Assembly (NCBI GenBank): GCA_012964275.1
Contig: DTUG01000147.1
Coordinates: 1 to 10,763 of the forward strand
Length of the DNA stretch: 10,763 nucleotides
Source: Fidelibacterota bacterium
GTDB lineage: Bacteria > Fidelibacterota > Marinisomatia > Marinisomatales > UBA1611
Reading direction: 5' to 3'
The notes beneath the pieces are model-generated. The model ran no database searches. It had not been told where the DNA came from and was given only the letters and a program-made list of their open reading frames with translations. Both the position numbers and the translations under genes were made by a program. This document shows, one piece after another, positions 1 to 7,690 of the stretch. The first letter of the stretch is position 1. Every line of letters starts with the position of its first letter.

Positions 1-1254
1 TATGGTCTCGGGAATATCCAAACTTGGCGTTTTCCATCTCAGGGTGGGATGACATCACTTGGTTTGATACCATCTTTTCATAAAGGTGTTTCTTTGATGA
101 ATCCCAGTACTTGGCCCCAATTAAAATATACATATCTTTCAATTGCATATAATGGTTTGGAATCAAATTTGACAAACTTGAATGCTAGAAATGGGTTTTC
201 GAGTATACAATCTGGTCAATTGCTTGTGCCAATTAAGAAATTATCGGCTTTGGGCATTAGCATTCATCCATATACATATCAGCAAGTTGCATTATCGGAT
301 ACAATTTATCCAGATATGCTAGCGTTTGGGGATACGTTGGATATACAGCGTAGATATGATCAAGCTGGCGGTATTATGGCGCTCAACTTCTCAGCTGCGA
401 TGACTGTGTTTAAAGACGCCAGGATTGGAGCTAGCTTGCAACTGCTTTTCGGGTCATCCCGCCAGCATAAAAAATTGTTTTTAGACCAGATTCCAATTAC
501 CGAAACATCCAGAATGAGTTACAGTGGTTTAAATGCAGAGTTATTTTTGCACCGGTCTTTTTCACGAGCCTTTGATATATATATACATCTGGGTATCCCT
601 ATTGAACCTTTGGATGCGATTTATACCAATCTTCATCCGTTTGATGATACAAATAAAAATGCTTACCATGACTATACGTATAATTTTTTAAATCCGGGTT
701 ATGATTTTCCCCATCCGCAGGACGTACCGAAAGCTGAACAGATAAGAATCAAGGACATATATGAACCTGCATCAATAGCGATAGGGCTATCCGGGTTACT
801 AACTGACAGATTGCAACTATCTATAGAAACTAAAAACGAAAAAGATTTTGCAGATTATCCTATTGACTTCCCAATAATTTTAAACCAAAGAATCAATAAT
901 AAACATGTTACAAGTGTTGGGCTCATCTGGTTTTCGAATGATCTTTCTACTCAATTTTCAGATAAATTTTCAATCCGATCAGGGCTTACTTATAAATCAT
1001 ATATAATTGATAGTTGGGACGCGGATCAAAACAATCGAATAGAGAACATTGACCCAATAACAGAAGTTGGAGGTGCTTTAGGGTTTGGATTTAAATTTAA
1101 GGCTGTTGGTAATCAAATAGATGTAAGCTATTATTACGGAATTCGCATTCATCCTTTAAATTTTGTAGGAGATTTTGGTGAAGAACGGATTCAAGAATTA
1201 CAAGTAGGTATCAGTTTAGCAGATTTATGGTTTGTTAGGAGAAGGCAGAGGTAA
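1..1254 (+). CDS. Outer-membrane beta-barrel protein, FadL/OmpP1- or PorV-like superfamily (5' partial)
   Basis: The reading frame is open to the left edge, so the true start and the signal peptide lie outside the window; 417 residues are visible. The first ATG (base 49) is probably internal. The 16 codons before it encode a 'YGLGNIQTWRFPSQGG' stretch, and the 'LMNPSTWPQL' that follows matches the 'G.G.....mgG...a......NPA.l' opening seen just after signal cleavage in FadL/OmpP1 and PorV-type barrels. The rest alternates hydrophobic and polar residues in beta-strand fashion with long polar loops, and ends 'QVGISLADLWFVRRRQR'. One loop (bases 1018-1053) resembles an EF-hand loop. It would sit in the outer membrane. 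The TPR gene begins 1 bp after its stop codon, so the two are probably co-transcribed. The barrel class is fairly sure; the exact family and ligand are not recognised. Confidence 0.7.
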   Translation, partial: YGLGNIQTWRFPSQGGMTSLGLIPSFHKGVSLMNPSTWPQLKYTYLSIAYNGLESNLTNLNARNGFSSIQSGQLLVPIKKLSALGISIHPYTYQQVALSDTIYPDMLAFGDTLDIQRRYDQAGGIMALNFSAAMTVFKDARIGASLQLLFGSSRQHKKLFLDQIPITETSRMSYSGLNAELFLHRSFSRAFDIYIHLGIPIEPLDAIYTNLHPFDDTNKNAYHDYTYNFLNPGYDFPHPQDVPKAEQIRIKDIYEPASIAIGLSGLLTDRLQLSIETKNEKDFADYPIDFPIILNQRINNKHVTSVGLIWFSNDLSTQFSDKFSIRSGLTYKSYIIDSWDADQNNRIENIDPITEVGGALGFGFKFKAVGNQIDVSYYYGIRIHPLNFVGDFGEERIQELQVGISLADLWFVRRRQR

Positions 1255-1255
1255 A

Positions 1256-2536
1256 ATGGTATTTAAATATTTTCAAATTTATTTTGTTGGAATTTTTACA
1301 TTCATGGTTTTCATGTGTGTTCCCCCGAAAGGCGATGCTAGTGGAGATTTCGCAAAAGAAAAAGCTAAACTAGATTCGTTGAGAGAAATAAGATGTCCGC
1401 GGTTAATGAGCAGTGCTGCAGAGTATTATCGAAACCGCGACTGGAAACAAACTATAAGGATATACAGTGAAATCACACGATTGGATTGTGATGAATGGAA
1501 TGCTGACGATGCACCTCCGGAACAGATCTATCAGTATTATTCTATAGCTTATGAACAATTAGGCAAGTTTGATAGTGCTGAAATTGTTCTATTAGACGGT
1601 TTACAAAAAATACCTCAAAATATTCAGCTAAGAAAAAGATTGGCTTACGCCTATAAACGTCAAGGGAAGATTGACAAAGAAACCATTGAATATGAGCGCC
1701 TAATGGATTTAGCTCCTGAAGATGTAACAGTATTAAATGATCTTGCAAAGATTTACAAAGATCAGGGTCGCTTTGTTGATCAGATTTTGGTTTTGGAGGA
1801 GATATTAAATATTGATCAAAATAATGAGATTGCTCAAAGCGAATTAGCGATGGCTTTTGAGAGTAGTGGTCGTGATCCGCTCGATATTTACCAAAAGCGG
1901 TATGATGATAATCCTGATAATATTAGCTATGGATTGGATTATGCCGATAGACTTATAAACGCTGATCGCAGCAGTGATGCGGTCAGCGTTTTGAATAAGG
2001 TCATATCAAAAGATCCAAGCGGCAAGCTAGCCTACCGGAAATTAGCGGAAGCCAGTAAATTAATTGATGATCTTGAAAATGAAGCAAAGGCATATGAGTC
2101 ATTATTTAAAATTGATCCTCGCGATGGTAAAGTTGCAATTCTCATATCTGACGTTTACATTGATCTTCAAGAATTTGGTAAAGCACTACGTTGGTCAGAT
2201 AAAGCTATAAGTTTGATTTCAAACAATGGAGACGGTTATGGTCAAAAAGGTAAAGTTTATTATATTGGTTGGGATTCATTTCGACAGAATCCATTTTCAA
2301 CTGATGATAGAATTGTTGCAAAGTTAGCTTACGATTACTTTTTAAAAGCTGAGGAAAAAGGATATCGAGGATATACCAAACAAAATTGGCTGGAAAAAAA
2401 TGCTAAGGATGTCTTATATGGTAAGGCTCAATGGTTTATGGCAGATGATAATGTCAAAAGATCAAGAACATTGCGAACTTCCACGGCTGATTATAATTGG
2501 GTTACAGATATATTAAAACCAGAAGCCAGTTGGTAA
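1256..2536 (+). CDS. TPR-repeat protein with N-terminal membrane anchor or signal
   Basis: This 426-residue protein starts with a hydrophobic segment (residues 4-20) followed by Cys21. The preceding residues (V-F-M) are a poor lipobox, so lipoprotein status is uncertain; an uncleaved anchor is possible. From about residue 53 to 325 it is built of some seven or eight degenerate 34-residue tetratricopeptide repeats, for example around 91-123, 125-157, 159-191, 221-253, 255-289 and 293-325. These show the usual small/large hydrophobic pattern and 'P' turns ('KIPQN', 'LAPED', 'IDQNN', 'IDPRD'). I chose ATG 1256 over TTG 1232: it lies 1 bp after the upstream stop, puts the hydrophobic segment at the N-terminus, and has purine-rich AGAGG (1247-1251) just upstream. 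The gene ends with tandem TAA codons. It is likely a periplasm-facing scaffold or interaction protein; its partner is unknown. Confidence 0.75.
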   Translation: MVFKYFQIYFVGIFTFMVFMCVPPKGDASGDFAKEKAKLDSLREIRCPRLMSSAAEYYRNRDWKQTIRIYSEITRLDCDEWNADDAPPEQIYQYYSIAYEQLGKFDSAEIVLLDGLQKIPQNIQLRKRLAYAYKRQGKIDKETIEYERLMDLAPEDVTVLNDLAKIYKDQGRFVDQILVLEEILNIDQNNEIAQSELAMAFESSGRDPLDIYQKRYDDNPDNISYGLDYADRLINADRSSDAVSVLNKVISKDPSGKLAYRKLAEASKLIDDLENEAKAYESLFKIDPRDGKVAILISDVYIDLQEFGKALRWSDKAISLISNNGDGYGQKGKVYYIGWDSFRQNPFSTDDRIVAKLAYDYFLKAEEKGYRGYTKQNWLEKNAKDVLYGKAQWFMADDNVKRSRTLRTSTADYNWVTDILKPEASW

Positions 2537-2542
2537 TAATTC

Positions 2543-3838
2543 TTGTCTTTTATCAAACGGTCTGATTCTTACTTATTCAATATAATACAGCGTGAATTAA
2601 ACAGAGAGATTACTACTCTCGAACTGATTGCCTCCGAAAACTTTACCAGTCCAGCGGTGCTTGAGGCCGCTGGCGGAGTGATGACCAATAAATATGCCGA
2701 AGGTTATCCAGGAAAGCGCTATTATGGAGGCTGCGAACACGTGGATGAAGCTGAGAATATAGCCCGCGATAGGTTGAAACAATTATTTAATGCCGGGTAC
2801 GCTAATGTGCAGCCTCATTCAGGCTCTCAGGCAAACATGGCAGCTTTGATGACATTTATAAACGTTGGTGACACAGTGATGGGTTTAGATCTGGCTCATG
2901 GGGGTCATTTAACGCATGGCAGCCCAGTCAATTTTTCCGGTCAGTTATATAATTTTGTATCCTATCATGTGGCTGAATCAACAGGTCGGGTTGACTTTGA
3001 TGAGACTCACGCATTAGCGATTCAACATAAACCTAAATTGATCATTTGTGGCGGAAGCGCGTATCCGCGTTTTATTGAATTTGAACAATTTCGCGAAGTA
3101 GCGGATGAAATCGGAGCATTTTTGATGGCGGATGTAGCCCATCCAAGCGGACTTATTGCAGCGGGTCTACATCCATCACCCATGCCTTTCTGTGATGTAA
3201 TTACCAGTACGACACATAAAACGTTACGCGGACCCCGGGGCGGAATTATCATGATGGCTGATGATCATGAAAACCCATGGGGTAAAGTTGCACCTAAATC
3301 CGGAAGGGTGAAGATGATTTCAGAATTAATTGACTCCGCTGTAATGCCGGGCATCCAAGGTGGTCCTTTGATGCATATAATTGCTGCCAAAGCGGTGGCT
3401 TTCGGTGAAGCATTAAAACCAGAATTTAAAACTTATGCACAACATATCGTTGATAATGCACAATCAATGGCGAACGAGTTCTTAATCCGTGACTATCAAT
3501 TAGTCTCCGGTGGAACGGATACACATGTAATCTTAATTAATTTAACTAATAAAAATATTACTGGAAAAGTAGCTGAAAATGCTCTTGAAATGGCAGGGAT
3601 TACGGTGAATAAGAATATGGTACCCTTTGATAAGAAAAGCCCTTTCATTACAAGCGGGATACGAATCGGAACACCCGCGGTAACAACCCGTAACATGGGT
3701 AAAGATGAAATGATAAAGATTGTAGAATTCATTGATCAAATTATAAATGACCCTGAAAATTCTTCAGTTATAGACAAAGTTAAACAGGATGTATTTAATT
3801 TATGCCAATCCTTTCCTTTATATAATGAACTACATTAA
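2543..3838 (+). CDS. glyA: Serine hydroxymethyltransferase
   Basis: This cytosolic PLP enzyme interconverts serine plus tetrahydrofolate with glycine plus 5,10-methylenetetrahydrofolate, and feeds one-carbon units to purine, thymidylate and methionine synthesis. The 431 residues cover the whole fold. Visible family motifs are 'LELIASENFTS' (26-36), 'NKYAEGYPGKRYYGG' (49-63, with Tyr51, Glu53, Tyr61), 'LAHGGHLTHG' (117-126), 'DVAHPSG' (197-203), the PLP-lysine motif 'TTHKTLRGPRGG' (Lys226) and 'SGIRIGTPA' (Arg374, substrate carboxylate). An insertion around 'NPWGK' (244-248) is typical of Bacteroidota-type GlyA. The start is TTG: an in-frame TAA lies 3 bp upstream, and any later start would cut into the conserved N-terminus. 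No clear Shine-Dalgarno is seen, so initiation may depend on coupling to the TPR gene 6 bp upstream. No catalytic residue is missing. Confidence 0.97.
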   Translation: MSFIKRSDSYLFNIIQRELNREITTLELIASENFTSPAVLEAAGGVMTNKYAEGYPGKRYYGGCEHVDEAENIARDRLKQLFNAGYANVQPHSGSQANMAALMTFINVGDTVMGLDLAHGGHLTHGSPVNFSGQLYNFVSYHVAESTGRVDFDETHALAIQHKPKLIICGGSAYPRFIEFEQFREVADEIGAFLMADVAHPSGLIAAGLHPSPMPFCDVITSTTHKTLRGPRGGIIMMADDHENPWGKVAPKSGRVKMISELIDSAVMPGIQGGPLMHIIAAKAVAFGEALKPEFKTYAQHIVDNAQSMANEFLIRDYQLVSGGTDTHVILINLTNKNITGKVAENALEMAGITVNKNMVPFDKKSPFITSGIRIGTPAVTTRNMGKDEMIKIVEFIDQIINDPENSSVIDKVKQDVFNLCQSFPLYNELH

Positions 3839-4700
3839 TAGATTTCCTTTTCCGCTTACTTTTCTGACTCTGTTATTTTTAATTGTGTATTCTTCCTGTA
3901 GCCCCGCAGCGATAATTTTAGAACATCAACCAGAGTTTGTGGAAAAATTCTTCGAAAAGAGGGTTGAATCCATTGAAGAAAAAATAAAAAAAGACCCAAA
4001 CAATGTTCAATTATTAAAGCAGGGCGTGAAAGAATTCACCATGTATGCGTTTGGATTTTTAACGGAAAAATCAGACCGAGTCATATTAAATAATTACTCA
4101 ACTGGAAAAGAATTACAGCAAATTGCTCATCAGTATTTTGTACAGGCAATCGATTTTGGGGAGCGTATAATTAAAAATAATTATAAGGATTATCCGGTGT
4201 GGATCTTGGGAGAAAATGAAAATCTTAAACTGGAACCAGTGGATACAGATGTTGGAGTATTTTATTGGACTGCTGCTGCGTATGGAGGTGCTATAAGTTC
4301 GAGCCAGGGTAATCCAGCTTGGGTAATCAAATTACCCAGAGTTGGATTATTGTTGGATGCAGTTATTGAAAAAGATTCTTTATGGAATAATGGAGCAGCG
4401 CTTGTAGCACTGATAACGTATACTATGAATAACCCAGAAATATCAGGTGAAAACGAGGAATTAGCTCGACGCTATTTTAATACAGCAGTTTCTGCTTCTA
4501 ATGGAACTGATTTAGGTCCTTATATTGCTATAGCAGAATCTGTTTCAAAGTTGAATCAAAACAGGGATGAGTTCATCCAATTACTAAACCAGGCGCTTGA
4601 TATTGATATAAATTCCAATCCAGATCTGCGATTAGCTAATATAATCAGCCGGAAAAGAGCAGAGTGGTTGCTGGCAAACGTTGACGAATTTTTTTATTGA
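3825..4700 (+). CDS. TRAP transporter TatT-type TPR lipoprotein
   Basis: This 291-residue protein begins with a signal peptide (hydrophobic residues 11-22) ending 'VYSSC', so it is probably a lipoprotein acylated at Cys25. The lipobox is imperfect (Tyr at -3). The body matches the TAtT family of TRAP-associated proteins: a helical TPR-like fold with 'VGVFYWTAAAYGGAI' (143-157), 'LPRVGLLLDAVIEKD' (170-184), and a C-terminal 'LRLANIISRKRAEWLLANVDEFF'. In Treponema pallidum the homologue (Tp0956) is a trimer-forming lipoprotein that pairs with the TRAP binding protein Tp0957. Here the DctP gene follows after 14 bp, fitting that role. I prefer ATG 3825 (14-bp overlap with glyA) to ATG 3789, which would add 12 residues before the signal sequence. 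Neither start has a good Shine-Dalgarno. Confidence 0.85.
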   Translation: MNYINRFPFPLTFLTLLFLIVYSSCSPAAIILEHQPEFVEKFFEKRVESIEEKIKKDPNNVQLLKQGVKEFTMYAFGFLTEKSDRVILNNYSTGKELQQIAHQYFVQAIDFGERIIKNNYKDYPVWILGENENLKLEPVDTDVGVFYWTAAAYGGAISSSQGNPAWVIKLPRVGLLLDAVIEKDSLWNNGAALVALITYTMNNPEISGENEELARRYFNTAVSASNGTDLGPYIAIAESVSKLNQNRDEFIQLLNQALDIDINSNPDLRLANIISRKRAEWLLANVDEFFY

Positions 4701-4714
4701 AACGGGTTATAACT

Positions 4715-5707
4715 ATGAAAAAATTAGTAATTATTTTGTTCATATATTCCCTTGGAGGTGATATAGAAGCCAAAAAAATGATAATCAAGATGGCAACATT
4801 AGCTCCAGAGGGAACAGAATGGTATGGGCTATTAGCAGAGATGGGCCAGCGCTGGCAAGAAGTAACCAATGGTGAAATTCGACTGCGGATATATCCAGGC
4901 GGGGTGGTTGGTGATGAGCGTGATATGATACGAAAAATACGAATAGGTCAAATTCACGGTGCTGCCATTTCGGCAGAAGGTTTAACGGAAGTTAACCCAC
5001 AATATACTTTTTGTTTCATCCCAATGTTTTTTCAATCCTATGAGGATATTGATTATGTACGAGATAGCCTTAAAAAGGATTTACTATCCGGTGCAGAAAA
5101 GAACGGATTTAAAGTTCTGACCATGGTTGATGTTGGCTGGGTATATTGGTTTACCAAAGAACCGATCTACATACCTAATGATCTTAAAAAACAAAAAATA
5201 TTTACTTGGGCTGGAGATTATAAGACAGGAAAATTATGGGACCAGGCAGGTTTTAATTCTATACCACTTGCAGTTCCTGATGTCCATTCTGGTCTGCAGA
5301 CTGGGTTAATTAATGCCATGGCATTCCCCCCAATTTTTGTATTAGCAAATCAGTACTTTGGCATCACTTCGCATATGCTTGATATGAAGTGGGGAATTCT
5401 AACCGCGGCCATCGTGATAGATCAGAAAATATGGAATCGAATCAAATCTGAATACCAGGATAAGATGTTAAAAATCGCAGATGACATTGGTCGAGAACAT
5501 CAATTGAATAATCGGGAAGACGCCGATAAAGCTGTTGATGTTATGAAAGAGTATGGCCTTCAAGTTAACACACCTTCAATAGAGCAAGTAAAGGAATGGG
5601 AATCAATTGTAGAATCTATGTATCCTCTTATCCGCGGTAATGTGGTAAATGCTGAAGTTTTTGACAGAGTAATAAAAATGAATGGTCAACTTCCTTCAAG
5701 GCGGTGA
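4715..5707 (+). CDS. dctP: TRAP transporter solute-binding protein, DctP family (TatT-linked type)
   Basis: This 330-residue periplasmic binding protein delivers substrate to the DctQM permease. The N-terminus (MKKLVIILFIYSLGGDIEA) is a signal peptide, probably cleaved near residue 19. DctP-family landmarks are 'KMATLAPEGTEW' (25-36), 'RLRIYPGGVVGDERDM' (56-71), 'RIGQIHGAA' (76-84), 'GWVYWFTKEPIYIPNDLKK' (141-159) and 'GLQTGLINA' (193-201). Where most DctP proteins have an 'LKxRxP' arginine that clamps a substrate carboxylate, this one reads 'QKIFTWAGD', with Phe163 at the arginine position. This suggests a ligand other than a simple carboxylate and fits the TatT-linked subgroup. ATG 4715 was chosen over TTG 4697 because it starts a normal signal peptide. 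The Shine-Dalgarno is weak. The 3' end overlaps the permease gene by 26 bp. Confidence 0.92.
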   Translation: MKKLVIILFIYSLGGDIEAKKMIIKMATLAPEGTEWYGLLAEMGQRWQEVTNGEIRLRIYPGGVVGDERDMIRKIRIGQIHGAAISAEGLTEVNPQYTFCFIPMFFQSYEDIDYVRDSLKKDLLSGAEKNGFKVLTMVDVGWVYWFTKEPIYIPNDLKKQKIFTWAGDYKTGKLWDQAGFNSIPLAVPDVHSGLQTGLINAMAFPPIFVLANQYFGITSHMLDMKWGILTAAIVIDQKIWNRIKSEYQDKMLKIADDIGREHQLNNREDADKAVDVMKEYGLQVNTPSIEQVKEWESIVESMYPLIRGNVVNAEVFDRVIKMNGQLPSRR

Positions 5708-7532
5708 CCCTATCCTAACGCTGTTAAATAAATATAAGCAATTAGAAAATGGTATCTCTTTTATCATTTTTATTGGTTTAGTAATCCTTCCTGCAACAGA
5801 TCTTCTCATTCGTGAAATCATACGACCGATTATACCAACATTAAGCAAAATACCCGGTTCACAAACTATCGTATCACATTTAACCCTTATAATTGGGTTT
5901 GCAGGTGCAATAATAGCTGCCCGTGAAAATAAATTATTGGCATTAACAACGATTCCCTTATTTGGAAGTGATGAACTAAAAGGATTAGGGAAATATATCG
6001 CAAAATGGGTATCAATTTGCGTTATTCTGATATTGGCAATTGGCAGCTTAGACCTGGTACTAATAGAAAAATCCGTGCTATACCCTGTATTTGTTGCACC
6101 AAATGTTCCCAGGTGGTTTTTTCAAGCAGCAATGCCGATAGGCTTTTTTCTTATTGGCGGCCATTTGATATCCAAGAGCAAGGAAAGTATTTTCTCACTG
6201 ACAGGGCTACTCACATTATTTTTTATAATTTTACTTATAGTTTCACAAGATATTTTAAGAGAGACGGCATTTATTCTATTTCTTGGAATGATTTTATTTG
6301 TATTGGCGGTTGCAAATGGCATGCCTATTTTTTTAGTGCTTGGCGGCATAGCATCTCTTTTATTCTGGTATGATTATACTCCAGTATCTGCCATTGCTGC
6401 GGAGGCTTACCGTATTGTGGTTTCACCCCACCTCGCAACAATCCCATTATTTACCCTGGCAGGATATATTTTAGCTGAAAGCGATGCATCTGATCGTTTA
6501 GTTAAAGTATTCAGGGTGCTGTTTGGTTGGTTACCGGGTGGAACTCCTGTTGTGATTCTATTATTGTGTGGATTTTTTACAGCGTTAACAGGCGGTTCTG
6601 GTGTGACCATCTTAGCACTAGGAGGATTATTATTACCCTTAATGATTAAAGAAGGTTATAGCCGGAATTTTTCATTAGGCTTGATTACTGCAACAGGTTC
6701 CATAGGTCTTTTGTTCCCTCCCAGCCTGCCACTAATCCTCTATGGAGTTACTGCCGGAATTTCAATAAAGGATATTTTTATCGCCGGCATTGTCCCAGGA
6801 TTTTTCCTGATATTAATGGTGAGTATTTGGTCTGTTTGGCAGGGGAAAGTACAGTCAGTTAAGCGGCATACTTTTAACTGGTTAAAAGCATTTCAAATCT
6901 GCTGGGCAACTAAATGGGAACTGCTGATACCTTTCCTTGTCCTATATGGAATATTTGGCGGCCATGCAAAGTTGGTGGAAACTGCGTCATTAACCGTTAT
7001 CTACATATTTATAATAGAAACTTTTGTTTATAAAGATCTGGCTTTAAAAGACAGTGTGAAGATAATTACTTCTTGTGCAACTTTGGTTGGTGGAGTTCTA
7101 CTCATAATAGGCGTCGCTATGGGATTGACCAGCTACTTGGTAGATGCACAGATTCCGATGCTATTACTTTCTTGGGTGAAGATGGTCGTGTCATCCAAAT
7201 ACTTATTTTTAATCCTGCTCAATGTATTTTTACTTATTGTGGGATGTTTAATGGATATATTCAGTGCCATCATCATTGTTGTACCACTTATTGCTCCGCT
7301 AGGGATCCATTTCGGCATTGATCCAATCCATTTAGCCATAATTTTTATTGCAAATCTTGAATTGGGATTTTTAACACCCCCGGTGGGAATGAACCTTTTT
7401 CTTTCAGCATATCGATTCGATGAAAAAATGCCGGCAATCTATAAATCAACGTTCCCATTCTTTTTGGTATTATTAGTAGCTGTTCTATTTATTACTTATA
7501 TACCTCAATTAACATTAGGATTAATACGTTAA
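5682..7532 (+). CDS. dctM: TRAP transporter fused permease DctQ-DctM
   Basis: This 616-residue inner-membrane protein joins the small (DctQ) and large (DctM) TRAP subunits. Residues about 25-160 form a DctQ-like domain with about four membrane segments, including 'IVSHLTLIIGFAGAIIAAREN' split by the usual short loops. A linker helix lies around 172-190, and residues 195-613 are the DctM domain. DctM motifs are 'ANGMPIFLVLGG' (211-222), 'TALTGGSGVTILALGGLLLP' (300-319), 'GLITATGSIGLLFPPSLP' (333-350) and 'NLELGFLTPPVGMNLFLS' (558-575). DctM uses an ion gradient (normally Na+) to drive solute import by an elevator mechanism. Separate DctQ plus DctM total about 600 residues, so this fusion is full length. 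The start overlaps dctP by 26 bp, consistent with translational coupling. It is the last gene of the first operon. Confidence 0.95.
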   Translation: MVNFLQGGDPILTLLNKYKQLENGISFIIFIGLVILPATDLLIREIIRPIIPTLSKIPGSQTIVSHLTLIIGFAGAIIAARENKLLALTTIPLFGSDELKGLGKYIAKWVSICVILILAIGSLDLVLIEKSVLYPVFVAPNVPRWFFQAAMPIGFFLIGGHLISKSKESIFSLTGLLTLFFIILLIVSQDILRETAFILFLGMILFVLAVANGMPIFLVLGGIASLLFWYDYTPVSAIAAEAYRIVVSPHLATIPLFTLAGYILAESDASDRLVKVFRVLFGWLPGGTPVVILLLCGFFTALTGGSGVTILALGGLLLPLMIKEGYSRNFSLGLITATGSIGLLFPPSLPLILYGVTAGISIKDIFIAGIVPGFFLILMVSIWSVWQGKVQSVKRHTFNWLKAFQICWATKWELLIPFLVLYGIFGGHAKLVETASLTVIYIFIIETFVYKDLALKDSVKIITSCATLVGGVLLIIGVAMGLTSYLVDAQIPMLLLSWVKMVVSSKYLFLILLNVFLLIVGCLMDIFSAIIIVVPLIAPLGIHFGIDPIHLAIIFIANLELGFLTPPVGMNLFLSAYRFDEKMPAIYKSTFPFFLVLLVAVLFITYIPQLTLGLIR

Positions 7533-7564
7533 ATAATGGAACATATATGCTTAAGAATCATTTC

Positions 7565-7594
7565 TTGACAGTGAGAAAGTACCGAGAATATATT
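7565..7594 (+). promoter_or_regulatory. Putative sigma70-type promoter for the PorV-like/M6 gene pair
   Basis: A perfect -35 box TTGACA (7565-7570) is followed after 18 bp by TATATT (7589-7594), which matches the -10 consensus at five of six positions. It lies in the only sizeable intergenic gap, about 97 bp upstream of the PorV-like start codon, giving a predicted leader of about 90 nt. It is not the TTTG/TAnnTTTG promoter type of classical Bacteroidota. The identification rests on sequence match and position only. Confidence 0.55.
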
Positions 7595-7642
7595 CGCCCG
7601 CCAAAATATAGGAGTACATAGATACCATAAACGCTAATATTG

Positions 7643-7654
7643 CCCCCGACGGGG
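7643..7654 (+). other. Small GC hairpin in the leader of the PorV-like gene
   Basis: CCCCC-GAC-GGGG can form a four-pair GC stem with a tiny loop, in otherwise AT-rich sequence. It lies 36 bp before the ATG. No T-run follows, so it is not a typical terminator. It could affect mRNA stability or initiation, but that is inference; it may be chance. Confidence 0.25.
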
Positions 7655-7678
7655 AATGACAAATACTAATTGAATACT

Positions 7679-7683
7679 AGGAG
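7679..7683 (+). promoter_or_regulatory. Ribosome-binding site AGGAG deciding the PorV-like start
   Basis: AGGAG stands 7 nt before ATG 7691 and selects that codon over the in-frame TTG at 7670, which lies upstream of the site. It is the clearest Shine-Dalgarno in the window; most other genes here have weak or no recognisable sites. Confidence 0.8.
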
Positions 7684-7690
7684 ACGTTTC

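Noticed and set aside
49..51. ATG as the start of the first barrel gene
   Set aside because: The frame is open to the window edge, and the codons before it match the conserved post-signal region of this barrel type. The real start is upstream.
7553..7566. AAGAA-TCAT-TTCTT inverted repeat as a terminator of the TRAP operon
   Set aside because: The stem is only five mostly A-T pairs, has no T-run after it, and overlaps the -35 box of the putative promoter.
7547..7621. 24-codon open frame in the intergenic gap
   Set aside because: It has no ribosome-binding site, spans the putative promoter, and the peptide has no recognisable feature.
7670..7672. TTG as the start of the PorV-like gene
   Set aside because: It lies upstream of the AGGAG site and would add NTRRRF before an already complete signal peptide; ATG 7691 fits much better.
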